The notes: generated by a model not told the origin, from the sequence alone. A stretch of DNA of 64,000 nucleotides from UBA12202 sp002691725 (GCA_965660675.1 CBFIAU010000005.1:62001-126000); one strand, 5' to 3'; counted from the first letter of the stretch, positions 52,911 through 62,123 are shown. Numbers and translations are program-made.

Positions 52911-53588
52911 TTATTCTTCAGAAAAGCGGATAGCCGCCGCGGTAACAGGTGGCGACAGAACCAGCAAAATTAGTGTCAGCGCCCCTAATAGCATCATATG
53001 TCCAGCCATATCGGCACCGCTTTGTAAGGCTGATATTCCAGCAACCCCAAAGATTAGCACAGGCATGGAAAGTGGTAGCACAATGATCGCGGTGAAAACT
53101 CCGCTTTGGCGTGAGCCAAGCACAAGTGCTGCCGCCATCGCGCCAATCATGACAAGGCATAACCCGCCGATAGCAAGAAAGCAAAGCATCATGGCTAGCC
53201 TGTCAAGGGTTAGACCGAACATGATACCAATAACCGGCGCGGCGAGGACTAAGGGCAGAATAATAATCAGCCAGGCAGCAATAATTTTTGCCAGCATAAG
53301 CATGGTCATGGGTGTCGGGCTGATCAGCATCTGCTCCAAGACGCCATCTTTGGCAATGCGCGAGAACAGCCGATCCATTTGCGGCAAGCTAGCCAGCATG
53401 ACAGCAATCCAGATCATGACAGGAGCTATCCGTGCAAGCTCACCTTGATCAGCACCAAGCCCAAGCGGAATTAGCGTCGCGATCATGATAAAATAACTGA
53501 GGCCCGATAAAATATCACCCGGATAGCGCAAGCTGGCGCGAATATCCGCCATAATGACCGCCAGACAAGGGTTCAATATTGCCCTCAT
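52911..53588 (-). CDS. ccmB: Haem exporter permease CcmB
   Basis: The 225-residue, six-helix permease shows the family pattern RIAKDGVLEQMLISPTPMTM and LPLSMPVLIFGVAGI. It forms the CcmABCD complex with CcmA and CcmC. The start overlaps the ccmA stop by 4 bp. Confidence 0.94.
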   Translation of the reverse strand: MRAILNPCLAVIMADIRASLRYPGDILSGLSYFIMIATLIPLGLGADQGELARIAPVMIWIAVMLASLPQMDRLFSRIAKDGVLEQMLISPTPMTMLMLAKIIAAWLIIILPLVLAAPVIGIMFGLTLDRLAMMLCFLAIGGLCLVMIGAMAAALVLGSRQSGVFTAIIVLPLSMPVLIFGVAGISALQSGADMAGHMMLLGALTLILLVLSPPVTAAAIRFSEE

Positions 53589-54310
53589 GACAATTCTCCT
53601 GACGGTGATGTGCCAAGCGTCAGAGTCATATCAGGTGTTAGCGGCATCGTGCCATGACCGCTGATCACCGCACTGCCGCCTTGGCTGCAATAAGACGTGA
53701 TGATATCGCATAAGCGGCGCGCCGCATCATCATCCAGTGCGTTAAATGGCTCATCAATCAGCCATAGCCGATGGGTCATATCGGCGGCTAGCATCAATCT
53801 AGCTAAGGCCAGGCGGCGTTGCTGTCCGGCGGAAAGATGGCTGATCTGGCGCTCTGCCAAAGGCTTTATTCCTAGCGCATCAAGCGATGTCATTATCTTC
53901 TTTCGTATCTGCTCTGGTATCTTCTCTGGTATCTTCTCTGGGCTAGCTTCAATATTCATCAGGCTAGCCATCAGCCGAAGTGAGCTTATAACATTGAGAT
54001 GTTCAACCCCAGCATTGCGGTGACCAACCAATAGCAATTGCCGCATCAGGGCGGCATGGTCAGCCGTATGCGGCACCCCATTGATCGCATATTGCCCATG
54101 ATGTAACGGGATGAGCTTGGCTAAAGCCCGAAGAAGCGTTGTTTTGCCACTGCCATTTGCGCCCCGCAGAAATAATACCTGGCCTGCTTTAAGCTCAAGG
54201 TTCAGGCCTTGAATCAACAGCCCACCCTCACGGCTGATCGCAAGGTCATTAATAGCAAGACGTAGATCAATAGAAGGACCAATAGAAGGATGAATAGAAG
54301 GTGAAGTCAT
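53585..54310 (-). CDS. ccmA: Haem exporter ATPase CcmA
   Basis: About 241 residues from the ATG at 54310; a start at 54361 is also open. ABC motifs: Walker A GANGSGKTT, signature LSAGQQRRLAL and Walker B LWLIDEPF, with CcmA-typical short length. Two in-frame 12-bp tandem arrays distinguish it: PSI repeats at the N-terminus (54267-54302) and EKIP repeats in the helical subdomain (53912-53941). Confidence 0.93.
   Translation of the reverse strand: MTSPSIHPSIGPSIDLRLAINDLAISREGGLLIQGLNLELKAGQVLFLRGANGSGKTTLLRALAKLIPLHHGQYAINGVPHTADHAALMRQLLLVGHRNAGVEHLNVISSLRLMASLMNIEASPEKIPEKIPEQIRKKIMTSLDALGIKPLAERQISHLSAGQQRRLALARLMLAADMTHRLWLIDEPFNALDDDAARRLCDIITSYCSQGGSAVISGHGTMPLTPDMTLTLGTSPSGELS
53912..53941 (-). 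repeat. Perfect 12-bp in-frame repeat (2.5 copies) in ccmA
   Basis: CTCTGGTATCTT at 53912-53923 and 53924-53935, then CTCTGG. Encodes PEKIPEKIPEQI in the helical part between Walker A and the signature motif. Confidence 0.9.
54267..54302 (-). repeat. 12-bp in-frame repeat, three copies, at the ccmA N-terminus
   Basis: TCAATAGAAGGA, CCAATAGAAGGA and TGAATAGAAGGT encode repeated PSI(H/G/D) before the first beta-strand. Confidence 0.85.
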
Positions 54311-54376
54311 TTGCCAAAAATCATGAGGTAGGTGCGTCAAAATAGATGTTACCAGCATCATAGCATAACACCCTTA

Positions 54377-54397
54377 TATGACATAATTTATGACATA
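54377..54397. promoter_or_regulatory. Direct repeat in the ccmA-acnA divergent region
   Basis: TATGACATA occurs at 54377-54385 and 54389-54397, a 12-bp period with perfect identity. It lies between the divergent ccmA and acnA genes and could be a regulator site for either or be another duplication. Confidence 0.4.
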
Positions 54398-54445
54398 GGT
54401 GGGGAAAAACATATGCCGCAGGTGAAAACTGCGACGTTGTGGGGT

Positions 54446-54473
54446 TTCTCAAGACCAATTCATTTGTTATAAT
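54446..54473 (+). promoter_or_regulatory. Candidate acnA promoter with extended -10
   Basis: TTCTCA (54446-54451) and a perfect TATAAT (54468-54473) are 16 bp apart; TG one base before the -10 makes an extended -10. A start near 54480 leaves a leader of about 209 nt. Confidence 0.5.
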
Positions 54474-54479
54474 GGCGTT

Positions 54480-54688
54480 TGACTGGTTCTCACGCGATGT
54501 GCGTATCGGGGCGCCCCCCGGCTAGCCGATTTATGATGCTGATAGTCCTTACTGCTTGATTGTAGCGGCAAGGATGCTTGCCTAAGATATGCGTATTGAG
54601 CGTATTGATACCCATATCAAAATCACAGCATGGCATGATCAGTTGAATAGGCGACACAAACCAACATGTTAACTTGAAGGGGCATAAC
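54480..54688 (+). promoter_or_regulatory. Long GC-hairpin leader of acnA
   Basis: The presumed leader contains the GC-rich palindrome GGGGCGCCCC (54508-54517), CGGCTAGCCG (54519-54528) and a perfect hairpin GGCAAG (54567-54572)/CTTGCC (54577-54582). No convincing ORF is present. Post-transcriptional control of aconitase is plausible, but no known RNA family was recognised. Confidence 0.4.
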
Positions 54689-57382
54689 ATGAGAAAATCA
54701 GATACCAAACATACCAGTGTTTACCGTGATCAATCACGCCGACAGCTTGATGTTAATGGCGCAAGCTATGATTATTTCTCATTAGCGGCGCTTGAAGAAC
54801 GCTTTCCTTCCATTGCAACAATGCCGTTTTCGCGCAAAGTTCTGCTGGAAAATCTGCTGCGTCACGAAGATGGGGATAGCGTCACCGCAGAAGCGATAGA
54901 AACGCTGGCCTCAATGCGTGATGGCGCGCAAGCGGCGCAAGAAATTGCCTATCGTCCGACGCGGGTATTAATGCAGGATTTCACAGGCGTGCCGGCGGTT
55001 GTTGATCTGGCGGCGATGCGCGATGCGATGGTTGCGCTTGGCGGTGATCCTGACCGGATTAATCCGCTATCCCCGGTTGATCTGGTCATTGACCATTCGG
55101 TGATGGTTGATCACTTTGGTGATGCTGATGCTTTTGGCCGCAACGTCAATCTGGAAATGGAGCGCAATAAAGAACGCTATACCTTTCTGCGTTGGGGTAG
55201 CCAAGCTTTTGAAAACTTCCGCGTTGTGCCGCCGGGGACCGGGATTTGCCATCAGGTCAATGTTGAATATCTGGCGAAAGTGGTCTGGACAAATGAGCAA
55301 GATGGCAAGCGTCTAGCCTATCCTGACACCTGCGTCGGCACCGATAGCCACACAACTATGGTTGGCGGAATGGCGGTGCTGGGCTGGGGTGTTGGCGGTA
55401 TTGAGGCTGAGGCGGCTATGCTCGGTCAGCCGATTTCCATGCTTGTACCCGAAGTCATCGGGATGCGGCTAACGGGTAAAATGAAAGATGGCGTCACTGC
55501 CACTGATTTGGTTCTGCGGATTACTGAAATGCTGCGCCAGAAAGGCGTTGTCGGCAAGTTTGTTGAGTTTTTTGGCAATGGGCTGGATCAGCTGTCCTTG
55601 GCTGATCGGGCGACGATATCCAATATGGCGCCTGAATATGGGGCGACATGCGGGTTTTTCCCGATTGATGCGGAAACTATCAATTATCTGAAATTGACGG
55701 CAAGAGACGCGGATAATATTGCGCTGGTTGAAGCCTATGCCAAGGCTCAGGGGATGTGGCGAGAAACGGGTATGGCTGACCCTGTCTTCACGGATATGCT
55801 AGACCTTGATCTGGATAGTATCGTGCCATCACTTGCTGGCCCTAAACGGCCGCAGGATCGCGTGGCGCTAACCGATGCGGCGGCGTCAATTACCAAAGCC
55901 ATTGCGGATGCTGGCAATGCTGCTCCGAGAACGGTTGCTGTTCCTAATCAGGATTTTGAGCTGACCGAAGGCGATATCGCGATTGCTGCGATTACCTCAT
56001 GCACAAATACCTCAAACCCATCGGTGTTGGTGGCGGCAGGATTGGTGGCGCGGGCGGCGCATGAACGCGGCTTGACGGTTAAGCCTTGGGTGAAAACATC
56101 TCTCGCACCGGGCAGCCAGGTGGTCACGGACTATCTGAACGCGGCTGGGCTTCAAGATGATCTTGATGCGCTCGGCTTTAATCTGGTGGGTTATGGCTGT
56201 ACGACTTGTATCGGTAACTCCGGTCCCTTGCCGACGGACATCTCAACAGCGATTAATGAAAATGATATGGTGGTTGCGTCAGTTCTGTCGGGTAACCGTA
56301 ACTTTGAGGGCAGGGTTAGTCCTGATGTTATTGCCAATTATCTGGCCAGCCCGCCTTTGGTTGTGGCTTACGCGCTGGCAGGGCATATGCGCCTGGACAT
56401 CACCAAAGATGCGCTTGGCACGGATAAACATGGTGAGCCTGTTTATCTGAAAGATATCTGGCCTGATAACGCGACCATCAAATCGGTCATGGAAGCGGTG
56501 GTGACGCCGGAAATGTTTGCCAACCGTTATGGTAATGTCTTTGCCGGAACAGAGGAATGGCGTGCGATTGAAGCCCCAACCAGTCAGACTTTTGATTGGG
56601 ATGATAGCTCAACCTATGTTCGCAATCCGCCGTATTTTGAAGGCATGACCATGGCGGTTGACCCGGACAGGGTGAAGAATATCACGGGCGCCAGATTGCT
56701 GGCCAAGTTGGGCGATTCGATCACAACAGATCATATCTCACCGGCGGGCAGTATTCGCCGTGACAGCCCGGCTGGCGATTATCTGGGCCAGTATCAGGTG
56801 ATGCCCGTGGATTTCAATTCCTATGGGTCACGCCGCGGTAATCATGAGGTGATGATGCGAGGGACTTTTGCCAATATCCGTCTCCGCAATGAACTTGCCC
56901 CGGGGACAACTGGCGGTATGACGCGGATGCCTGATGGTAAGGAATTGCCAATATATGATGCGGCGATGCATTTTGACGCTGATAATGTGCCGTTGATTGT
57001 CATGGGTGGCAAGGAATATGGCACAGGGTCTAGCCGTGACTGGGCGGCAAAAGGCACCGCCTTATTAGGCATTGAGGCGGTCATAGTTGAGAGCTTTGAG
57101 CGTATTCACCGCTCGAACCTGATTGGTATGGGTGTTCTGCCCCTGCAATTCATGGATGGCACGAGCAAAGAAACGCTAGGCATTACCGGTGATGAAGTCT
57201 TTGATGTCATTGGCTTGGATGATGGTGTGTCGGCGAAGATGACGGTGACGCTGGTTATCCACCGCAAGGATGGCAGTACCGAAGACGTGCCGTTGCTATG
57301 CCGCATTGATACCGAAGGTGAGGCAGAATATTACCGCAATGGCGGCATCCTGCCTTATGTGTTGCGTAGTCTGGCCGCGTAA
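54689..57382 (+). CDS. acnA: Aconitate hydratase A
   Basis: Isomerises citrate to isocitrate in the TCA cycle. About 897 residues from the ATG at 54689, which has a GAAGGGG ribosome site; a TTG at 54674 is less likely. Fe-S ligands are in ITSCTNTSNPS and GYGCTTCIGNSG, with KEYGTGSSRDWAAKG in the C-terminal swivel domain. The size fits AcnA/IRP-type enzymes. It is next to ccmA, and its end carries a clear terminator. Confidence 0.97.
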   Translation: MRKSDTKHTSVYRDQSRRQLDVNGASYDYFSLAALEERFPSIATMPFSRKVLLENLLRHEDGDSVTAEAIETLASMRDGAQAAQEIAYRPTRVLMQDFTGVPAVVDLAAMRDAMVALGGDPDRINPLSPVDLVIDHSVMVDHFGDADAFGRNVNLEMERNKERYTFLRWGSQAFENFRVVPPGTGICHQVNVEYLAKVVWTNEQDGKRLAYPDTCVGTDSHTTMVGGMAVLGWGVGGIEAEAAMLGQPISMLVPEVIGMRLTGKMKDGVTATDLVLRITEMLRQKGVVGKFVEFFGNGLDQLSLADRATISNMAPEYGATCGFFPIDAETINYLKLTARDADNIALVEAYAKAQGMWRETGMADPVFTDMLDLDLDSIVPSLAGPKRPQDRVALTDAAASITKAIADAGNAAPRTVAVPNQDFELTEGDIAIAAITSCTNTSNPSVLVAAGLVARAAHERGLTVKPWVKTSLAPGSQVVTDYLNAAGLQDDLDALGFNLVGYGCTTCIGNSGPLPTDISTAINENDMVVASVLSGNRNFEGRVSPDVIANYLASPPLVVAYALAGHMRLDITKDALGTDKHGEPVYLKDIWPDNATIKSVMEAVVTPEMFANRYGNVFAGTEEWRAIEAPTSQTFDWDDSSTYVRNPPYFEGMTMAVDPDRVKNITGARLLAKLGDSITTDHISPAGSIRRDSPAGDYLGQYQVMPVDFNSYGSRRGNHEVMMRGTFANIRLRNELAPGTTGGMTRMPDGKELPIYDAAMHFDADNVPLIVMGGKEYGTGSSRDWAAKGTALLGIEAVIVESFERIHRSNLIGMGVLPLQFMDGTSKETLGITGDEVFDVIGLDDGVSAKMTVTLVIHRKDGSTEDVPLLCRIDTEGEAEYYRNGGILPYVLRSLAA

Positions 57383-57435
57383 TGTTTGCTCGCGTGCTGG
57401 CGCGGTAAAATCTGTGTTGTAATCACAATTTATAT

Positions 57436-57472
57436 CCCTCACTTGCATTCTGTCAGGTGAGGGTTTTTTTTC
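57436..57472 (+). terminator. Intrinsic terminator of acnA
   Basis: CCCTCAC (57436-57442) pairs with GTGAGGG (57457-57463) and is followed by nine T (57464-57472), 54 bp after the acnA stop. Confidence 0.9.
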
Positions 57473-57560
57473 ATCTGTTAACGGTTTGTTAAGGTCTGCT
57501 GTGTATTCTGTTTCATAATCTGTAAGCTTTGAAATGATAAAAAGGTATAAAGGGGGGCTT

Positions 57561-57824
57561 ATGTTAACTAGACAATATCTGAAGGAAATTGTTGTCGAGG
57601 CCATTAAGGCAAATGGTGGTCAGTCAACCTATGTTCAAATTGCGCAGTATATTTGGCAACATTATGAGCCTAAATTAAGAGAGTCAGGTGATTTATTTTT
57701 CACATGGCAATATGATATTCGATGGGCTGTTCCGACTCTTAGAAAATCAGGTATTTTAGAAAAGCATGATAAAAATAGTGGTGCTAAGAAGTCGGTCATT
57801 AAGCTTTCTAAGGATCAATTGTGA
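57561..57824 (+). CDS. Small winged-helix-like protein of an AT-rich islet
   Basis: About 87 residues from the ATG at 57561, with a strong AAGGGGGG ribosome site. Predicted helices LKEIVVEAIKANGG, VQIAQYIWQHY and WAVPTLRKSGIL, ending in a basic strand pair, resemble the winged helix of Mrr N-terminal or HARE-HTH domains; this is pattern-based and unverified. AT-rich codon use differs from the neighbours. The stop overlaps the GTG of the DUF3800 gene (GTGA), so the two are translationally coupled. Confidence 0.65.
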   Translation: MLTRQYLKEIVVEAIKANGGQSTYVQIAQYIWQHYEPKLRESGDLFFTWQYDIRWAVPTLRKSGILEKHDKNSGAKKSVIKLSKDQL

Positions 57825-58714
57825 GTTGGCTTTTGTTCAGTGATGAAAGCGGTCATGATCATCAGAATACTCCTTTAGAAGTTCGTGGTGGTATCGCTAT
57901 TCGTTCAAATAAGATTTGGGACTTTGTTCAAGCCTATGAAAATGCTGAAAATGAGTGTTTTGGGGTTAAACTTTCTGATTATAAGATCGAAGTAAAAGGT
58001 TCCAAGCTTTTGAAGCATAATAAATTCAAATGGGCTAACCAAGAGCGGGTTTTAAACGAAAATGAACGACAAAATGGAGTAAAGAGATTTTTATCAAAAA
58101 AATCTGATACTTTATATAGACCTTCAAGAAGAGATTTTACTGCTTATGGGCAAGCCAGTTTAATGATGGTTGATCGTATTTTTGACTTGCTTGATAAATA
58201 TGAGGCCAAAATATTTGCATCATGTATCCCGCGCGATGTTAAACAACCAAAAAATTTTCAATTTTTGGATTTTCTAAGGAAAGATCATGTTTTTCTTCAG
58301 GAAAGGTTTTTTTGGTTTCTGGAAGCGCAAAAAGAGCCAGGACTTTTCATAATGGATCAGACCGAAGTAAATGATGATAAAAGATATATAAAACGCCTGC
58401 ACAATTATTACACGAAAACCAGAAATGGTAAAAAAAGAGCAAAATGGATAGTTCCCTCACCAATATTTGTAGATTCAGCTCTTTCTCCTTGTATTCAGGC
58501 AGCAGATATATGCCTTTACTGTATAAATTGGGGGTTTAGAAGGGAAGAATGGAATTTTCGGGGTAATAGCAGAGAAGATATTCACAACCGATATGCAGGA
58601 CGATGTGGAAAAATTCAGTTTTCAGGAGATATGTTACATGAGGATGGGCCAAAGAAAGGGTTCGGGATAATCTTTGTTCCTAATCCATATATAGCCAGCT
58701 CTAGAGAAAGATAA
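57821..58714 (+). CDS. DUF3800 family protein
   Basis: The 297-residue protein starts FSDESGHD and has the DUF3800 pattern: Asp8/Glu9, E57-x-K59 (IEVKGSKL), Asp179 (FIMDQ), Asp218 and the C-terminal Q226xxD229 in IQAADICLYC. The arrangement of acidic residues is like RNase H-fold nucleases, so a nuclease is plausible (inference). Many DUF3800 genes occur in accessory or defence regions. Many AGA codons and low GC suggest later acquisition. It is coupled to the winged-helix-like gene. Confidence 0.8.
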   Translation: MSWLLFSDESGHDHQNTPLEVRGGIAIRSNKIWDFVQAYENAENECFGVKLSDYKIEVKGSKLLKHNKFKWANQERVLNENERQNGVKRFLSKKSDTLYRPSRRDFTAYGQASLMMVDRIFDLLDKYEAKIFASCIPRDVKQPKNFQFLDFLRKDHVFLQERFFWFLEAQKEPGLFIMDQTEVNDDKRYIKRLHNYYTKTRNGKKRAKWIVPSPIFVDSALSPCIQAADICLYCINWGFRREEWNFRGNSREDIHNRYAGRCGKIQFSGDMLHEDGPKKGFGIIFVPNPYIASSRER

Positions 58715-58994
58715 GTCAGCAATGAATAGGTGAACTCGATAACGTGAGCAAAATTTAGGTAATAAAAAAGAGGTAAAGCCCTATGCAACCGCTATTTATG
58801 ACCGAAATCATAGAGCCGTCCACAGGCCGAACCTCCAGAAAAAAATGTTAAGCACTTAAAGATTTAAGTCAAGTTGTATTTTTCGTGGTCAACATTAAAG
58901 CCTTCATAATTGGCACATCTCTGCCCTTATGGCTTTTCAGATGGCGTGTAATCAGGCATAATTCGTTATATTATCTGTCTTTGAGTTACTCACC
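58715..58994. other. AT-rich spacer after the DUF3800 gene
   Basis: 280 bp without a supported gene. A 22-codon frame with an AGAGGT ribosome-like site begins at 58783 and ends at 58851; it is too short to trust. CTTAAAGATTTAAG is a palindrome near 58857. TTATATTAT shortly before the helicase start could be a -10 region. No integrase remnant or terminal repeats were found. Confidence 0.4.
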
Positions 58995-61646
58995 ATGACG
59001 TCTATGCATCCTACCCCCATTGCTGTGCTGGGGCCCACCAACACTGGCAAGACGCATTATGCTATGGAACGCATGTATGGCCATGCTTCTGGAATGATTG
59101 GCTTCCCGTTACGGCTATTGGCGCGTGAAAATTATGATCGGGCGGTGGCAAGGCTGGGCGCTGATAAAGTTGCGCTGATCACAGGTGAAGAAAAGATTAT
59201 CCCTGAAAAGGCAACCTATTTTCTCTGCACGGTTGAGGCAATGCCGCTAGATCGGCATGTCGCCTTCATGGCGATTGATGAGGTTCAGCTCGCCGCCGAC
59301 CCTGAACGCGGTCATATCTTCACAGATCGTATTCTCAATGCGCGAGGTTATCAGGAAACCCTGCTGTTAGGGGCGGAGACAATCCGCCGTGTCCTTGAAG
59401 CGCTCTATCCGGGGATTGAGATTATTATCCGCAAACGCATGTCACGCCTCAACTGGTCAGGTCAGAAAAAGGTGACGCGCTTGCCCAGACGGTCTGCTGT
59501 TGTCGTTTTTAGCATGGCAGAAGTCTATCAATTGGCAGAGCTGATCAGGCGGCAACGTGGCGGCACAGCGATTGTCATGGGTGCGCTTAGCCCGCGTACG
59601 CGCAATGCTCAGGTTGAGATGTTTCAATCTGGCGAGGTTGATTACATGGTTGCCACCGACGCCATTGGCATGGGTCTGAATATGGATATTGATCATGTTG
59701 CGCTGGCGGGCAGTGCCAAGTTCGATGGCCGCCGAACCCGTGCCTTATCATCAGCTGAGCTGGCACAGATCGCTGGCCGTGCTGGTCGCCATACCAAAGA
59801 CGGCACGTTCGGCATAACCGAAAACTGTTCGATGTTTGAGGATGAGGTGATTGCCGCTATTGAAGATCACCGCTTTCCGTTTCTAACTGGCGTTTACTGG
59901 CGCAATTCCAACCTTGATTTTCGCTCGCCAGATCATCTGTTGAGGAGCCTTGAGGCACCACCTGATCATGCCATGCTAACACGCAAAGGTGATGCTGAGG
60001 ATCATTTGACTTTGCTCAATTTGCTTGAGCTGGAAGATGTGCGTGTCATGGCGCATGGCCAGAAAAATGTTGAACTGCTCTATGAAATCGCGCGCGTGCC
60101 GGATTTTCAGAACACCTACACAGACAGCCATATGACCATGTTGGCGCGGATGTATAGCCATCTCGTCAGGGGTGAGAGCTTGCCGACAGATTGGGTCGCA
60201 TCCCAGATCACCCGCCTTGATCGCATTGATGGTGATATAGATACTATTATGACACGACTTGCTCATATTCGCACATGGACTTATATTACACATCGTTCGG
60301 CTTGGATTGGATCTTCTGTTGAGCCTCTGGTTGATGGAAGCAAGTCATGGCAAGAAGAAGCTAAACATATCGAAGATAAGCTTTCGGATTGTCTGCATAC
60401 TAATCTAACGCAACGATTTGTGGATAGACGAGCGGCAATCTTGTCGCGTAGATTGAAGGATAATGACCAGTTGGTTTGTGCAATTAGAACAGATGGCACT
60501 GTTTTAGTCGAAGGCGAGGAGGTGGGACACCTTGACGGGTTCACATTTACCCCTTCGTTTTCAGACGGCGATATCGAAAAGCCGATTATTGCTGCTGCTA
60601 GAAAAGGCCTAACAGATGAGATCCGCCGCCGTGTTCAGGCGGTAGTAGCAAGTGCAGATCCGGCCTTTCATTTGAATAGTAAAGGTCAAATTATCTGGCG
60701 CGAGTCTGTTATTGGCACACTCGGCAAAGGCAATTCCATTGATCAGCCGAAGGCAGATGCCAAGCCAAGCCAGATGCTTGAGGGCGATCAGCTGAAATTA
60801 GTGTCAGATCGGCTCACCCGATTCGCCGCAGATATGCCGAAGCATCGGCTGGAAAAGCTCTACGGCCTGCTCGATGAAAGCCTAACAGGTGTGGCGCGCG
60901 GAATTGGCTTTCAGCTTTTTGAAGCGCTTGGGGTATTGCCTCGCCGCCATGTCGCTGACATGGTTCAAAAACTCGATGATGAGAGCAAGCGGCAGCTCGC
61001 CAAGGCCGGGGTTAGAATTGGTGTTGATGTGTTGTTTATGCCAGACTTGCTGAAGCCGGCACAGATTGAAATTACTGCCTTATTATTCAGCCTTTTCCAT
61101 AATGAGTTCCCGGAGGCAGGGCCGCCACCAGCAGGCCGTGTTGCCATTGATCATGTTGAAGGGGTTAGCGATAGCTATTGGATGGCGACAGGATATCGTC
61201 GTATTGGTGGCCGTGTTATGCGTGTTGATATGGCTGAACGGCTTGCTGCTGTTGTCAGGTCTGCGGCGCGGGCTGGCACGTTTCGCATCAGCGAAGAAAT
61301 GCTATCGCTAGCTGGCGCCACCCGTGAGCAAATGCAAGTCATGATCGAAGATTTAGGATTTGTTAAAACCGGTGAAGAAGCCGCCGAAGACCCAGAAAAG
61401 CCAGCCATTGCATTATTTGAACGGCCAGCGAAAGCCAAGCCCATGGCTAATCCTAAAGCTAAAGATGGCAAAGCCTATCCCGGTAAATCTAAATCCAAAA
61501 CATCATTGGCTAATGGTAAGGCAGGCGGCGGCAAGCCTGATCAGGCTGGCAATCAAAGCCGGTCGCGCAAGCCAAATAAGCCAGCAGATAAACCGATTGA
61601 TCCAAACTCTCCCTTTGCGGTTTTGGCCAAGCTTAAAGCTAAGTAA
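58995..61646 (+). CDS. SUV3-like DExH helicase
   Basis: The 883-residue helicase resembles mitochondrial SUV3: motif I LGPTNTGKTHYAMERM, motif II AIDEVQLAADPERGHIF (DEVQ), then VATDAIGMGLNMDIDHV and QIAGRAGRH in the second core domain. The C-terminal 80 residues are a Lys/Pro/Gly-rich disordered tail ending NSPFAVLAKLKAK. It probably unwinds RNA in degradation or maturation. The stop overlaps the S4-protein start by one base; this pair is usual in alphaproteobacteria. Confidence 0.9.
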   Translation: MTSMHPTPIAVLGPTNTGKTHYAMERMYGHASGMIGFPLRLLARENYDRAVARLGADKVALITGEEKIIPEKATYFLCTVEAMPLDRHVAFMAIDEVQLAADPERGHIFTDRILNARGYQETLLLGAETIRRVLEALYPGIEIIIRKRMSRLNWSGQKKVTRLPRRSAVVVFSMAEVYQLAELIRRQRGGTAIVMGALSPRTRNAQVEMFQSGEVDYMVATDAIGMGLNMDIDHVALAGSAKFDGRRTRALSSAELAQIAGRAGRHTKDGTFGITENCSMFEDEVIAAIEDHRFPFLTGVYWRNSNLDFRSPDHLLRSLEAPPDHAMLTRKGDAEDHLTLLNLLELEDVRVMAHGQKNVELLYEIARVPDFQNTYTDSHMTMLARMYSHLVRGESLPTDWVASQITRLDRIDGDIDTIMTRLAHIRTWTYITHRSAWIGSSVEPLVDGSKSWQEEAKHIEDKLSDCLHTNLTQRFVDRRAAILSRRLKDNDQLVCAIRTDGTVLVEGEEVGHLDGFTFTPSFSDGDIEKPIIAAARKGLTDEIRRRVQAVVASADPAFHLNSKGQIIWRESVIGTLGKGNSIDQPKADAKPSQMLEGDQLKLVSDRLTRFAADMPKHRLEKLYGLLDESLTGVARGIGFQLFEALGVLPRRHVADMVQKLDDESKRQLAKAGVRIGVDVLFMPDLLKPAQIEITALLFSLFHNEFPEAGPPPAGRVAIDHVEGVSDSYWMATGYRRIGGRVMRVDMAERLAAVVRSAARAGTFRISEEMLSLAGATREQMQVMIEDLGFVKTGEEAAEDPEKPAIALFERPAKAKPMANPKAKDGKAYPGKSKSKTSLANGKAGGGKPDQAGNQSRSRKPNKPADKPIDPNSPFAVLAKLKAK

Positions 61647-62059
61647 TGTCTGGTGATCAGCCGACAGAAGCGGCAATGGAACAGGCGCTTGAATTGCGGC
61701 TGGATAAATGGTTATGGGTGGCGCGATTTTTCAAAACAAGATCATTAGCCAGCAAAGTTATATCTGGCGGCCGCTTGCGGGTTAATGGCGATGTCATGGC
61801 GAAACCGCACCGTCAGGCACGTCTGGGGATGGAGCTGACCTTTCCCCAAGGCAATGCTATTCGCGTTATACGGATTAAGGCATTAGCCCAGCATCGGCGG
61901 CCAGCAGTTGAGGCCGTGTTGCTATATGATGATCTTGACCCCCCACAGCCAAAAGCTGATACCGATAAAACCGCAGTTAAACAGAGCGTATCGCGTGATC
62001 CGGGGAGCGGCAGACCAACCAAGAAAGACCGCCGTGCTATTGATCGGCTGATGCGATAA
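61646..62059 (+). CDS. S4-domain RNA-binding protein (Hsp15-like)
   Basis: The 137-residue protein has the S4 motif LRLDKWLWVARFFKTRSLA followed by SGGRLRVNGDVMAKPHR, as in HslR/Hsp15, which binds stalled 50S subunits carrying peptidyl-tRNA. A basic C-terminal tail follows. It is coupled to the helicase by a one-base overlap. Confidence 0.92.
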   Translation: MSGDQPTEAAMEQALELRLDKWLWVARFFKTRSLASKVISGGRLRVNGDVMAKPHRQARLGMELTFPQGNAIRVIRIKALAQHRRPAVEAVLLYDDLDPPQPKADTDKTAVKQSVSRDPGSGRPTKKDRRAIDRLMR

Positions 62060-62123
62060 ATTGTCAGTTGCCACAGCCATAAGGTTTAGTTAAAAGTGAT
62101 GTGATCAATGAGGATGAGTAATT

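Noticed and set aside
58801..58860. tRNA 3' end as an attachment site near the DUF3800 islet
   Set aside because: A CGAACCTCC stretch recalled a T-arm, but no TTCGA loop, acceptor stem or CCA end can be formed.
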